17,176 bases of DNA from Roseburia sp. AF12-17LB (GTDB lineage: Bacteria > Bacillota > Clostridia > Lachnospirales > Lachnospiraceae), in assembly GCF_003479605.1 (NCBI RefSeq), contig NZ_QUHR01000016.1, forward strand, positions 417-17,592, given 5' to 3'. A program made the translations under genes and the position numbers. Positions 8,201 through 15,592 of this stretch are shown here, piece after piece. The notes beneath the pieces are model-generated. The model was given only the letters and a program-made list of their open reading frames with translations. It made no database searches and was not told where the DNA came from. The stretch's first letter is position 1, and each line of letters begins with the position of its first letter.

Positions 8201-9412
8201 CTTCTTACTCTCTTCTAATTTGTTTTTCCGGTTCTTAATCATCTGATGCAGGCTTCCAAGAATCTGGTCTCTCTTCCGCTCTGAATTTACAGTTCCCACT
8301 ACATTTACCGCATGTATCCGTAAATGTGGATACCAACGCATCCACTGGAAATCAGCATCAAATCTGTTATTATAAATTGTTACGATTTCAAGGTCATGAT
8401 AACTCTGAAAAAAAGTAAGCTGCGCCACAAGTAATTTCAATTGCTCATGAATAACGCTTTTCTCTCCCACCAGTCCCAGATGTGCTTTCTTTAAATCTAC
8501 TACAACAGGCTGTTTCATCTTTGAAAATTCCCGCTTCAATTCCTGTGCTTCCAGTTCCAGCTCATCCGGTTTATTCTTTAATTCATCCGTAGAAAGGCGA
8601 ATACGGAAATGACAATCTGCCATTACCTGTCCCAAAGATACATTCAGGAAATCATCATCATTAGAGCTTCTCTCATAGATTCTTGGACTGTACTGCCCAA
8701 CCATCCGGGCAAGCTCCTTTACCTCCGGATAATTATAGTGATTTGCCTCTTCTTCATTCTGATATGCTGCATATATTTCCTTTCTTTTCTTTAACAGATA
8801 TTCCCGATATGTTTTCTCCCGGAGCCTTTTATTCTCCTGACCTTCCTTACGGTCTGTTATATATTTAACCACCGTAAATATTGTTGTCATCACTGTGCCT
8901 GCTGCTGACATCAGCACATATAAACCACGCTTCATTAAAATACTGATTCCTACTGTCACACACAGCATCACAAGAGGCGGCACAATAAGCTGTACCAGAC
9001 TCTCTTTCTTTCCATTCTGCTGTTCTTTTGGGCTGGTCAGACTAATTTCCAAATCCGGTATTCTTTTAATGATTCGCGGAGAACGTTTATACTTCGGATA
9101 TCCTTCAAATGGAATTTCTTTTTCTTCCAGTTCCAATAATCCATCGGTATTGATATTCACCGTATCTTCGCATTCCACCTGTACACTTTTTTCCAGGAAG
9201 ATAATTTTTCCCCGGGAAAAGCTTAATTCATCTCCATTGTTTATCTTTCCTTTACAGGCGGCTTCCCTTCCGTTCCAGTATATGTTCTCATAACCTTCTA
9301 TTGTTACCTCATCATTCCTGACCCATAGCCTTGCCGGAAATCCTTCAATTCCAAGATTTCCATTTTTTCCGTCTATTGTAAAATTCTCTGTTCTCTGAAA
9401 GCTTCTCTTCAT
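5228..9412 (-). CDS. essC: EssC, FtsK/SpoIIIE-type motor ATPase of the T7SSb
   Basis: EssC is the membrane motor that powers type VII secretion and recruits substrates. Positions count from the upstream-frame Met at 9433; subtract 7 for the chosen start. An N-terminal FHA-like beta region (about 10-130) is followed by two membrane spans (147-167, 171-190). Three ATPase domains follow: D1 with GTTGSGKS (582-589) and LFIISDEF; D2 with SAGYGKT (916-922) and AIVIAIDNYD; D3 with GETARGKT (1204-1211) and CYVVVDEWDD. The D2 Walker B carries Asn where D1 and D3 have Glu, so D2 may bind but hydrolyse poorly. I chose ATG 9412 because GAGGAAG precedes it and essB ends at 9414; ATG 9433 is the alternative. 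About 1394 residues is close to S. aureus EssC. Confidence 0.95.
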   Translation of the reverse strand: MKRSFQRTENFTIDGKNGNLGIEGFPARLWVRNDEVTIEGYENIYWNGREAACKGKINNGDELSFSRGKIIFLEKSVQVECEDTVNINTDGLLELEEKEIPFEGYPKYKRSPRIIKRIPDLEISLTSPKEQQNGKKESLVQLIVPPLVMLCVTVGISILMKRGLYVLMSAAGTVMTTIFTVVKYITDRKEGQENKRLREKTYREYLLKKRKEIYAAYQNEEEANHYNYPEVKELARMVGQYSPRIYERSSNDDDFLNVSLGQVMADCHFRIRLSTDELKNKPDELELEAQELKREFSKMKQPVVVDLKKAHLGLVGEKSVIHEQLKLLVAQLTFFQSYHDLEIVTIYNNRFDADFQWMRWYPHLRIHAVNVVGTVNSERKRDQILGSLHQMIKNRKNKLEESKKESRFLPHLIFIIDEPKLIMDHSIMEYLDKEGDNLGFSIIYTTNMRANLPENIGTIVMLHNSGQATLLMEEKEEKKLSFELSDTSGINLEWMARNLSTLEHMQGISAQIPESITFFEMYQVEHPEELDIAKRWKKNHAAKSLAVPLGVRAKEDYVNLNLHEKAHGPHGLVAGTTGSGKSEIIQSYILSLAVNYHPYEVAFLLIDYKGGGMAGLFRNLPHLLGTITNLDGAQSMRAMASIKSELARRQKIFSSYDVNHINAYHKLFQNGEAEEPLPHLFIISDEFAELKKEQPDFMTELVSAARIGRSLGVHLILATQKPTGVVDDQIWTNSKFKLALMVQNEADSKEILKTPDAANITIPGRAYLQVGNNEIYELFQSAWSGASYVSEKEEEKVDDRVYLVNDLGQGELINEDLSDEHASGGNMMTQLDATVDYIHRVYEAMDTVEVKRPWMPPLPEQIVSDQQAEKRNALNLTARIGKIDIPEEQQQVEYQLDFATDGNLLYIASAGYGKTAFLTTVLLSLAMHNRVENLNFYILDFGNSGLIPLNRLHHTADYISFDDTERFRKFCNLIQAEIKRRKKLLAERMVQNFEVYNQVAEKTLKAIVIAIDNYDVVKELGYEAEEFFQKLSRDGTGLGIYMAATATRSNAMKYSTYNNFKNKVAGYLFDESDLHVIVGRSSYSQSEIKGRTLIKYNGLVSVMQVYVMTAFTDELEYNQGIEACIEQINACYPDTVAPRIPVLPDELNIRTFMEMRKKQHTAEENAAEKAIWLGLNKESVLPECIPAGLTTPFVILGETARGKTNALKVILEQITGRGKVYLLDSKDMELYHYRSGDEIHYIGADGIDAFLMELGGLVTVRNQQLQQKMKEHPEQLPRRLVQELDACYVVVDEWDDFVEATKLKAVLLAPILSGALSSGIRFILTANSGKLKGFDEITKFAKATTDGLLVGNPGSTGIFGTVAAKELPQLSDGLLFHNGAYVRIRIPKCEDREE

Positions 9413-9413
9413 G

Positions 9414-10502
9414 CTATTCTTCCTCGGTATCATATTTTTCCATCAATGGCTGCATCTTCTGTGCAATTTTCTCCAGCTCCTGTGTTTTCTCTTCTCCACT
9501 GAGACTGCTGTCTGTCTCTATCATGGATTTCTGTTTCATATAAGCATAAAGCAGCATTTCATCATCGGACTGCTGCATGGCAATATCAATTGCCTCTGAA
9601 ATGTCATTTCTTCCAAGATATATCCAGTACTCCAATCTGGCTGGCGTCTCCTTTAAAGAAAGATTGCTTATAATATTCTCTTTCTGCTGCTGTGTCAGAT
9701 TCTCACTTCTCACATAGGAATTGGCAAGAATATATTTCTGATATATATCCATATCTTTTACCGATATTTCCTGCATGGCATCCACACAGGATACATAATC
9801 AGCTGAAATATAGGCATTTTCCGCCGCAATTACTGCATCCTTATATGGCTCAGTACGGATGAAATCAACCAATGCATAGACCGCCAGTACTATTGCCAAC
9901 AGCAATACCACAACAAACGATGCCTGCAATGTACGATACCGTCTTCGGTTCAGAAAAATCATTTTCACAGACCGTTCTGTCTCTATCTCCTGCTTACGCT
10001 GTTCCAACAGTCTGACCAGCTCTTCTACGAATTCCACCTGCCGTACCTTTTGCAGTATGCCACCCTTTAAAAGCTGCATTCCTCCCTGTACATAATCCGC
10101 ATAACTGTACTGCTTCTGTAATGCATAGCCAATGAGTGCTTTATATTCTTCCATCCATTTCTGTTCATCATATTCTCTTTCTTCCCCGCAGATATCTCTC
10201 TGTTTTACATAGACCAGATGATTCCTGTCGTAATAAAGATTTTCCGGCTCTAATGTAAAGTAATATGATTTCCGGCATGCTGCCAGTAATTCTATATTTT
10301 CCAATACTGCCAGTCTTGTGGTAATATCTTCTTTTCGTATCTCTGTCATCGGTGTCAGTGCTTCCAGATTATAGGTTAAAAGCAGTTCCTCCCCTTCTTC
10401 CTCTATTTTCACTGCAATAAGACCTGTATCCGGATACATTAATTTCTGATAATCAAATATGCCTTCCGCCTGTAATGCTGATTTCTTTATTCTTTCTTCC
10501 AT
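9414..10502 (-). CDS. essB: EssB, T7SSb membrane core protein
   Basis: The 362-residue protein has the EssB/YukC layout: a pseudokinase-like cytosolic domain (about 1-180), one membrane span (ASFVVVLLLAIVLAVYALVD, 194-213), and an extracytoplasmic helical, TPR-like region. The cytosolic domain includes the characteristic ENLYYDRN and the YSYADYVQGGMQLLKGG stretch. The outer part contains LANSYVRSENLTQQQKENI and LEYWIYLGRNDISEAIDIA. EssB forms the dimeric core that contacts EssC and EsaA. It is somewhat shorter than the S. aureus protein, mainly at the C-terminus. GGGAGA precedes the ATG, and its stop codon (TAG) is immediately followed by the essC start. Confidence 0.93.
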   Translation of the reverse strand: MEERIKKSALQAEGIFDYQKLMYPDTGLIAVKIEEEGEELLLTYNLEALTPMTEIRKEDITTRLAVLENIELLAACRKSYYFTLEPENLYYDRNHLVYVKQRDICGEEREYDEQKWMEEYKALIGYALQKQYSYADYVQGGMQLLKGGILQKVRQVEFVEELVRLLEQRKQEIETERSVKMIFLNRRRYRTLQASFVVVLLLAIVLAVYALVDFIRTEPYKDAVIAAENAYISADYVSCVDAMQEISVKDMDIYQKYILANSYVRSENLTQQQKENIISNLSLKETPARLEYWIYLGRNDISEAIDIAMQQSDDEMLLYAYMKQKSMIETDSSLSGEEKTQELEKIAQKMQPLMEKYDTEEE

Positions 10503-10546
10503 CTTTTCTCTCCCGTATCTTATTTTCTTCTGTCCTCTGTCTGCCT

Positions 10547-10777
10547 CTACTGTATGCAGAGAATATCTCCATCATAAATACTCTGCTGTTCATAGTTCTT
10601 ATTCATGTCCAGAAATCTTCCCCTGCGTTCAGATTTCATTTCATGTACCTCTTCCTGTGGCAGTTTTCCCGCTTCCTTTAAAATAAGCATGGTATCTATT
10701 ATTTTCTGCTGTGGATTAACCTGTATATCTTCCTGCCAGCTTCCTTCACGATTCATAATTGTAAGTGTGAGCAACAT
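10547..10777 (-). CDS. esaB: EsaB/YukD, ubiquitin-like T7SS protein
   Basis: The 76-residue product MLLTLTIMNREGSWQEDIQV... shows the YukD/EsaB pattern: a beta hairpin, a helix (QKIIDTMLILKEAGKL), and a closing IYDGDILCIQ strand. The fold is ubiquitin-like without conjugation. The ATG at 10777 was chosen because it follows GGTGGA and starts exactly at the first beta strand. Extending upstream would add a Cys-rich stretch that is only a shadow of the overlapping essA. It overlaps the end of essA by 32 bases. EsaB-type proteins are conserved cytosolic parts of T7SSb machines. Confidence 0.88.
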   Translation of the reverse strand: MLLTLTIMNREGSWQEDIQVNPQQKIIDTMLILKEAGKLPQEEVHEMKSERRGRFLDMNKNYEQQSIYDGDILCIQ

Positions 10778-11165
10778 TTTTCTTCCACCTTCCCTGTCTT
10801 CTCTTCCGATATTGCAGCAACAGCAGAATTCCCACTGCCAGCAGAATTCCGCATGCCGGAATCCAATACGCATCCAATGATGAGGTTACTTTTGCCTGCT
10901 GCTGCAGCTGCTGACTTCCTGTTGTTAAAAATAATTGTTCTTTTACAGCCTCTTCTTTTCCGGCATTTTCATCCATTTTCTTTATAAATACCTGTTCCTT
11001 TGTATCCTCATAGCTGCGTTGTTCCTTCTGCTGGTAATCTTTTACTCTTTCTTCATAATCATCCGTAAATACATCTGCTCCGTTTACATCCGTCAGCGAC
11101 TGATAGGTCTGCGACCGGTTCTGCAGTACCGAAGGATTAATCTCTATCTTAGAATTATCTGTCAC
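10746..11165 (-). CDS. essA: EssA-like single-pass membrane protein
   Basis: The 139-residue protein has a long charged, Gln/Glu-rich N-terminal part (1-98) and one membrane span (AYWIPACGILLAVGILLLLQ, 99-118). A basic cytoplasmic tail (YRKRRQGRWKK) follows. The order fits EssA, a small membrane component of the T7SSb, and its position between the WXG100 gene and esaB supports this. Sequence similarity to characterised EssA is weak, so the name rests mainly on topology and gene order. Translation starts at GTG (11165) with AGGAG 7 bases upstream. There is no signal peptide at the N-terminus. Confidence 0.72.
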   Translation of the reverse strand: MTDNSKIEINPSVLQNRSQTYQSLTDVNGADVFTDDYEERVKDYQQKEQRSYEDTKEQVFIKKMDENAGKEEAVKEQLFLTTGSQQLQQQAKVTSSLDAYWIPACGILLAVGILLLLQYRKRRQGRWKKNVAHTYNYES

Positions 11166-11210
11166 TTTACTTCTCCTGTTTCTGACAAAAGTATGGTCTT
11201 AAGGGATAGA

Positions 11211-11247
11211 AGAATCGGAAAGTCACAGGATGTGGCTTTCCGATTCT
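11211..11247 (-). terminator. Intra-operon hairpin between the WXG100 gene and essA
   Basis: AGAATCGGAAAGTCAC (11211-11226) pairs with GTGGCTTTCCGATTCT (11232-11247) around a 5-base loop: 16 pairs including one G-U. On the minus strand it is followed by TCTATCCCTTAAG, a poor U-tract, so complete termination is unlikely. It sits 3 bases after the WXG100 stop codon. A partial terminator or 3' stabiliser here would let the WXG100 protein be made in excess over the membrane components. Confidence 0.75.
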
Positions 11248-11250
11248 CTA

Positions 11251-11553
11251 TTACATTACTCCAATCTTTCCGGCAATTTCACGGTCAATGTTCTGCATAG
11301 ATGTAGATACATCACGTAACTGCTGTGCAATGGATGTAATTAATTCTGCAGTTGCAGAAAAGCTAGGCTCTAAGGAACTGAACTGATCATAAAATGCCTG
11401 ACTGCTCTGTCCTGCCCATTCATCGCAAAGTGTAGAAACCATATTACGCATGGTACTTACTACCTGCTGGAATTCCTCACATCTTGCATCAAATTCGTTT
11501 GCCTTTGTCTCCATCTGCTCCGGACTAATCCGGATGTTGTTTACATCTGCCAT
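11251..11553 (-). CDS. esxA: WXG100 protein, EsxA-like T7SS substrate/partner
   Basis: The 100-residue protein is the family's standard length and shows two helices joined by the W-A-G turn (EWAGQS, W46-G48). Helix 1 is rich in Glu/Gln and helix 2 ends DVSTSMQNIDREIAG. WXG100 proteins form helical-hairpin dimers, are exported by the T7SS and are needed for its activity. The ATG at 11553 is chosen because GGAG lies 9 bases upstream and the product begins MADVNNIRISPEQM, a typical start. The usual YxxxD/E export tail is not obvious; the C-terminus has no Tyr. It follows esaA by 19 bases and precedes a strong hairpin. Confidence 0.95.
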   Translation of the reverse strand: MADVNNIRISPEQMETKANEFDARCEEFQQVVSTMRNMVSTLCDEWAGQSSQAFYDQFSSLEPSFSATAELITSIAQQLRDVSTSMQNIDREIAGKIGVM

Positions 11554-11572
11554 TTCTTTTGTCTCCTTTACT

Positions 11573-14089
11573 TTATATTGCAACGTCTTTCGACGGGTTG
11601 CTCTGTTCCTTGATTCTTCTGTGATAACTTCTGGCATAGCTTCCTAATATTCCCACCGCCAAAATTCCTAATATTCCATATAAAAGATATTCCACCCAAT
11701 GCGAACTCTTCTGTTGTTCCCTGCTGCCGGTAACACTTTTCTGTGATACGGTATGATCCACCTCATCCTTTAACCGCTGGTAATCGCTGACCTGCAGCAT
11801 CTGCGTTGGTTGTGCCACAAATTCATATACCTGTGTATATTCCATGCTTCCTACTCTTGTATAGGGAAGCTTTGCTGCAAAATCTGCCAATGCCGTCTGA
11901 TTCTGACTGCTTGTAGTATTCTTCACTTCCTTTGCCGAAGCCAATGCATCTGTAACTGCCTGATTGGAAGTTTCTTTCGCTTCTTCCATGTGCTGCTGCA
12001 ATGTCAATATATTTTCTGAAGTAGTCTGATACAATTTATCTGCATAATCCACATAAGACTGATTGCTGGTGTTGATTTCCTGCTGCATAAGTGCAGCATT
12101 TTCTCTCATGCTGCTCACGCTGTCATTCATCACTGTGGTATCCTGTCTTGGATGAAATCCATTTACGCTTCTTTGATAAGAATTAACTGCATCCTGTTCT
12201 TCTTTCTGGCTATTTTCTATCTCCTTTTTCACGAAATCTGTGCGGTCTGCCAATGGCTGTATACAACCACTCTGAACCAGACCCGTAATGCCATCCACAT
12301 CAACATTCTTCTGTGCCGCCACATCTGTCTGCATCGCATCACATAAAAGCCCGGTGTCTCTCAGCAAATCACGAAATCCCATCCTGCTGCCATCCCCGGT
12401 CTGCCAGCTTCCCTCAAATACCGGTAATGTATAATCTTCTGTCGCAATCTGTTCCAGTGATGCCTTAAGATATTCTCCCAATGCATCCACATCTCCCGTT
12501 ACCTTTAGCTGCGTCTCTGTCTGTGCAACCGGCACTTCTCCATCCAGATATGCCTTTAAAAATTCCTTTGTAGAGGCATACCCCTGTTCTGTCAGAAATT
12601 CCATGATTTCTGTATCTGCATCACACTGCTCAAATATTTTTTCTACCGTAACCGCTGCTTCCGGTTCTTCTCCAGTATCTTCGCCTTCGCCTGATTCCGG
12701 TTCGTTTTTCTCTCCTTCTTCTGTTTTGCCTTCTTCTGTTTTGTCTTCTCCGGTTTTCTCTTCTCCGTTTTTGTCTTCTTCTGTTTTCTCTCCTTCTCCG
12801 GTTTTATCCTCTTCTCCGTCCCCGCCATCTGAATCTTCCGGCAGCAGAAATGCCTTTAATATTTTGTCGATATAATTCTTGTTCTTTACATTTTCTTCAA
12901 TTGCATTCTGTTCCAGTGCAATGGTAATAACCGGCGGTTCTTCCATTCCTTCTACCTGACTGCAGGTCAGTTCATATGCTACTGTTCCATCTTCTGCCTC
13001 TGCTTCCTTCCATTGCAGTTTCGGCAGCTGAGCCTTCATTTCTCTGCCATAGGAATTCAGGTTCTGTATTCCTGCTGCTTCAATTCTCTGATTATAGTTT
13101 TCAATGCATTGCTGCAAATTCGTATCCAGTTGTTCTGTCACATTTTGAATCTGTGCAATCTGGGCAAGACGGCTGTTTTGTTCAGCAGTCTTTTCTCCGT
13201 TATATGCAAGCAATGTATCCTGCAGATTTCGAATCCCATCCCGATATAAAAGTTGCCCGTCTGCATCCGAAAGTAAATTGATTTCTCCTACGCCTTCTGA
13301 TATTTCTTTTAAGGAACTGACCAGTTCATTTCCTGCTGTTCGCAAATCACTTAACTGTGCAGAAGCATCTGACAGATTTTCCCGATATGCACTGTCTACT
13401 GCCTGAATCAACTGCGCATTTTCCTCTGTATAATCCGAAATATCTAACGGTATTGTAGTGTCTTCCTGCTGTTTTAATTCCGGAACCGGAACCATGCTTA
13501 CCAAATCAGATGCCTGTATTCCCTGTATTGCTTCTTTATCTGTAATGTCATTATTCATAACCATTGCAGATTCATCCTGCGCCGCATGAAATTCATCCAT
13601 TATGTTACATAGATACATATATGTCATCTGACTGTTCAGTTGTTCCCCAAACTGAAGGACATCACCTAAAAGATCTTCTCTTGCATCCGCTGATACATCT
13701 TCACTGACTGCATACTGTAACTGCGATGCCGCCGGAACTGTATTTAAGCTTTCAACATTTTCCGAAAAATCTGATGGAATTATAATATAAGCACCGTATC
13801 GCCCTTCTTCTATTCCATTTCTGGCATCTTCTAATGAGGTATATATGAAATTATCATTTGGAAAATTTATGATCTGCTCCCCATAATAGACTTGTGTATT
13901 ACCATCCGATATGCCGGTATCCAGATTCACAACTGCCACTCCCTGTGACTCCACCGTTCTTTCTACTGCTGTATTACCTGTCTGCAATGTAGTGTTTCCA
14001 TTTATCTTACCGATTTGATATCCGGTAAAACCGCTTGTTCCCAGCAGCATAATGCACAAAAGAACAGTTATTACTTTCTTCCGTTTCAT
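11573..14089 (-). CDS. esaA: EsaA/YueB-like polytopic T7SS membrane protein
   Basis: The 838-residue protein starts at ATG 14089 (GGGAGAGG just upstream). An N-terminal membrane anchor (VITVLLCIMLLGTSGFTGYQIG, about 6-27) precedes a very large extracytoplasmic domain with long coiled coils (about 220-360 and 620-740). A C-terminal span (YLLYGILGILAVGILGSYA) and basic tail close it. This is the Pip/YueB/EsaA architecture; in B. subtilis YueB also serves as a phage SPP1 receptor, and EsaA is a dimeric surface-exposed part of the machine. The protein has fewer C-terminal spans than S. aureus EsaA, which carries several. A strongly acidic Glu/Lys/Gly repeat lies at 418-477. It is the first gene of the operon. 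A TTG start at 14158 is unlikely because it would overlap the promoter. Confidence 0.85.
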   Translation of the reverse strand: MKRKKVITVLLCIMLLGTSGFTGYQIGKINGNTTLQTGNTAVERTVESQGVAVVNLDTGISDGNTQVYYGEQIINFPNDNFIYTSLEDARNGIEEGRYGAYIIIPSDFSENVESLNTVPAASQLQYAVSEDVSADAREDLLGDVLQFGEQLNSQMTYMYLCNIMDEFHAAQDESAMVMNNDITDKEAIQGIQASDLVSMVPVPELKQQEDTTIPLDISDYTEENAQLIQAVDSAYRENLSDASAQLSDLRTAGNELVSSLKEISEGVGEINLLSDADGQLLYRDGIRNLQDTLLAYNGEKTAEQNSRLAQIAQIQNVTEQLDTNLQQCIENYNQRIEAAGIQNLNSYGREMKAQLPKLQWKEAEAEDGTVAYELTCSQVEGMEEPPVITIALEQNAIEENVKNKNYIDKILKAFLLPEDSDGGDGEEDKTGEGEKTEEDKNGEEKTGEDKTEEGKTEEGEKNEPESGEGEDTGEEPEAAVTVEKIFEQCDADTEIMEFLTEQGYASTKEFLKAYLDGEVPVAQTETQLKVTGDVDALGEYLKASLEQIATEDYTLPVFEGSWQTGDGSRMGFRDLLRDTGLLCDAMQTDVAAQKNVDVDGITGLVQSGCIQPLADRTDFVKKEIENSQKEEQDAVNSYQRSVNGFHPRQDTTVMNDSVSSMRENAALMQQEINTSNQSYVDYADKLYQTTSENILTLQQHMEEAKETSNQAVTDALASAKEVKNTTSSQNQTALADFAAKLPYTRVGSMEYTQVYEFVAQPTQMLQVSDYQRLKDEVDHTVSQKSVTGSREQQKSSHWVEYLLYGILGILAVGILGSYARSYHRRIKEQSNPSKDVAI
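12659..12838 (-). repeat. Imperfect repeats coding an acidic EKTGE/EDKTEE tract in EsaA
   Basis: About 60 residues consist almost only of Glu, Lys, Asp, Gly and Thr in short imperfect units such as KTGEGEKTEED, EEKTGEDKTEE and GKTEEGEKNE. The DNA repeats in units of about 15-18 bases. It interrupts the extracytoplasmic domain, so it would be a flexible, charged surface loop prone to length change. Confidence 0.85.
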
Positions 14090-14125
14090 ATCCTCTCTCC
14101 CTTTTCTTTTGTCTTTGTCGTATAG

Positions 14126-14154
14126 ATTCTTTCTCTTTTTTTCGTAAATGTCAA
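14126..14154 (-). promoter_or_regulatory. Predicted sigma-A promoter of the T7SS operon
   Basis: On the minus strand TTGACA (14154-14149) is followed after 17 bases by AAGAAT (14131-14126), 36 bases before the esaA ATG. The -35 is a perfect match; the -10 matches 4 of 6. A GTCGAAT motif (14169-14163) ends 8 bases upstream of the -35. Confidence 0.6.
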
Positions 14155-14162
14155 CCAAAAAT

Positions 14163-14169
14163 ATTCGAC
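14163..14169 (-). promoter_or_regulatory. Single copy of the ATTCGAC motif at the T7SS operon promoter
   Basis: The same 7-base core as the four repeats at 103-174, in the same orientation relative to the downstream gene, just upstream of the predicted -35. The motif-to-minus-10 distance (about 32 bases) is close to that upstream of the left LXG gene (about 30). Between 14170 and 14300 the sequence is T-rich and holds nothing else I can recognise. Confidence 0.4.
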
Positions 14170-14307
14170 CTCATTTTCCCTCTATCTGTTCCTCTTTTTT
14201 TCTCTCCTGATTTGTCATTTTTCCTTATTTTCCGGGCATTTCAGCATACTTTTTCTAAAATTAACAGATGATTAATTTCTATATCATTTTAAACTTAATT
14301 TAATCTG

Positions 14308-14347
14308 GTCGAATAAAAGTCGAAACAGTTTTCTCTGAACGTCAAAG
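14308..14347 (+). promoter_or_regulatory. Inverted copies of the motif (GTCGAAT, GTCGAAA, GTCAAAG)
   Basis: GTCGAAT at 14308, GTCGAAA at 14319 and a degenerate GTCAAAG at 14341 are spaced 11 and 22 bases. That keeps the copies on one face of the helix. They lie about 140-185 bases upstream of the operon promoter and end where the IS256 element begins. The arrangement mirrors the left locus, where inverted copies also lie upstream of the forward ones. Confidence 0.4.
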
Positions 14348-14424
14348 CAGTTTTTCCTTTTTTGTGTAATCTGCCATCTCACTATTCACGTAAATCATTA
14401 CCACCCGTTTGTGATATGATTTTT

Positions 14425-15531
14425 ATGGCAAGAAGAAAAGACAGTCCACAAAAAGCAGCAATGAGAGAAATGATGCGTGATTATTTGAAAAATAATGATA
14501 TCAGCATCAAAGATGGTACGGATGTGAACAGCATCATGCGTGACATGATGTCTGTCATTTTGGAAGGTGCTTTGGATGAAGAACTGGATGAGGAATTAGG
14601 ATATTCCAAGTATGACTACCGAAACAAAGAAACAGACAACAGTAGAAATGGACATTCTAACAAAACCATGCACACCAGTTATGGAGATATGGATGTAGCT
14701 ATACCAAGGGATCGTAACGGTGATTATGAACCACAGCTGATTAAAAAGTATCAGAATACAGTAACCCAGGACATGGAGGAAAAAATACTTTCCATGTATG
14801 CCGTAGTATTTATGGATGCCATCCACTACCATGTCCGCAGTGAAGGACGTATTGTAAAACGTGCGGTTTACATTGCTCTTGGTATCGATATGAATGGAAA
14901 AAAGGACGTCTTTGGAATGTATGTTGGAGAAAACGAAAGTGCGAAGTTCTGGATTTCTATCATGAATGGATTAAAAAACCGGGGAGTTGAGGATATCCTT
15001 ATTGCATGCGTTGATGGTTTGAATGGATTTCCACAGGCAATCGAGGCTGTTTACCCAAAAACAGAAATCCAGCAGTGTATTATCCATCAAATCCGTAATT
15101 CAACAAAGTTTGTTTCATACAAAGACATCAAAAAACTGATGGCTGATCTGAAGCTTGTATATGCGGCTCCAACAGAAGAAACAGCTTTAAATGAATTAGA
15201 GCTGTTCAAAGATAAATGGGAGTCCAAGTACCCGAAAATCTATAAATCCTGGCATGATAACTGGACAACCCTGTCCACTTATTTCAAGTATCCGGAGGCA
15301 GTAAGACGCCTGATTTATACCACAAATGCCATTGAAGGATTCAACCGTCAGCTTCGGAAAGTGACCAAAAGCAAGACGGTTTTTCCGTCAGATGACAGTC
15401 TTTTAAAAATGCTATATCTAGCAACTATGGACATCACGAAAAAATGGACAGGTCACCGGCAGGACTGGGGACAGATTCATTCCCAACTGGAAATCTATTT
15501 TGAAGAACGTCTGACCGGACGAAACCTGTAA
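14425..15531 (+). pseudogene. IS256-family (mutator-type) transposase with internal deletion
   Basis: From ATG 14425 (MARRKDSPQKAAMREMM...) the frame gives 368 residues, short of the 400-420 usual for this family. The catalytic acids remain: D131 (FMDAIHYH), D197 (CVDGLNGF) and E304 (NAIEGFN). At residues 120-130, KILSMYAVVFMDAI joins two segments that in intact relatives are separated by about 48 residues (the AKGM...DIDISDSTIS region through the segment ending IY). TATGC is expected on both sides of the junction, which fits deletion between short direct repeats. The missing part belongs to the DNA-binding region, so activity is doubtful though the frame is intact. It reads opposite to the T7SS operon and upstream of it. 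Confidence 0.85.
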
Positions 15532-15544
15532 AAAACAGCTTGTT

Positions 15545-15571
15545 TTAGGCAGGTCTTATTAACATGCCTAA
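15545..15571 (+). repeat. Small hairpin after the IS256 transposase
   Basis: TTAGGCA (15545-15551) pairs with TGCCTAA (15565-15571) around a 13-base loop, 13 bases after the transposase stop and inside the IS. Confidence 0.5.
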
Positions 15572-15592
15572 AAACTTCTGTATAATGCAGAT

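Noticed and set aside
8895..9293. 132-residue plus-strand ORF opposite essC
   Set aside because: It is an antisense frame within the coding sequence of the FHA-like region of EssC, with no start signals.
10778..10873. N-terminal extension of esaB with a Cys-rich segment
   Set aside because: It lies entirely within essA in another frame, and the ATG at 10777 has its own ribosome site and starts the ubiquitin-like fold.
12603..12875. Plus-strand Ser/Pro-rich ORF opposite esaA
   Set aside because: It is the antisense of the acidic Glu/Lys repeat tract and has no ribosome site. Composition is dictated by the minus-strand gene.
14090..14158. Upstream extension of esaA to a TTG start at 14158
   Set aside because: The extension overlaps the predicted -35/-10 and has no ribosome site. 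The ATG at 14089 has GGGAGAGG and leads directly into the membrane anchor.
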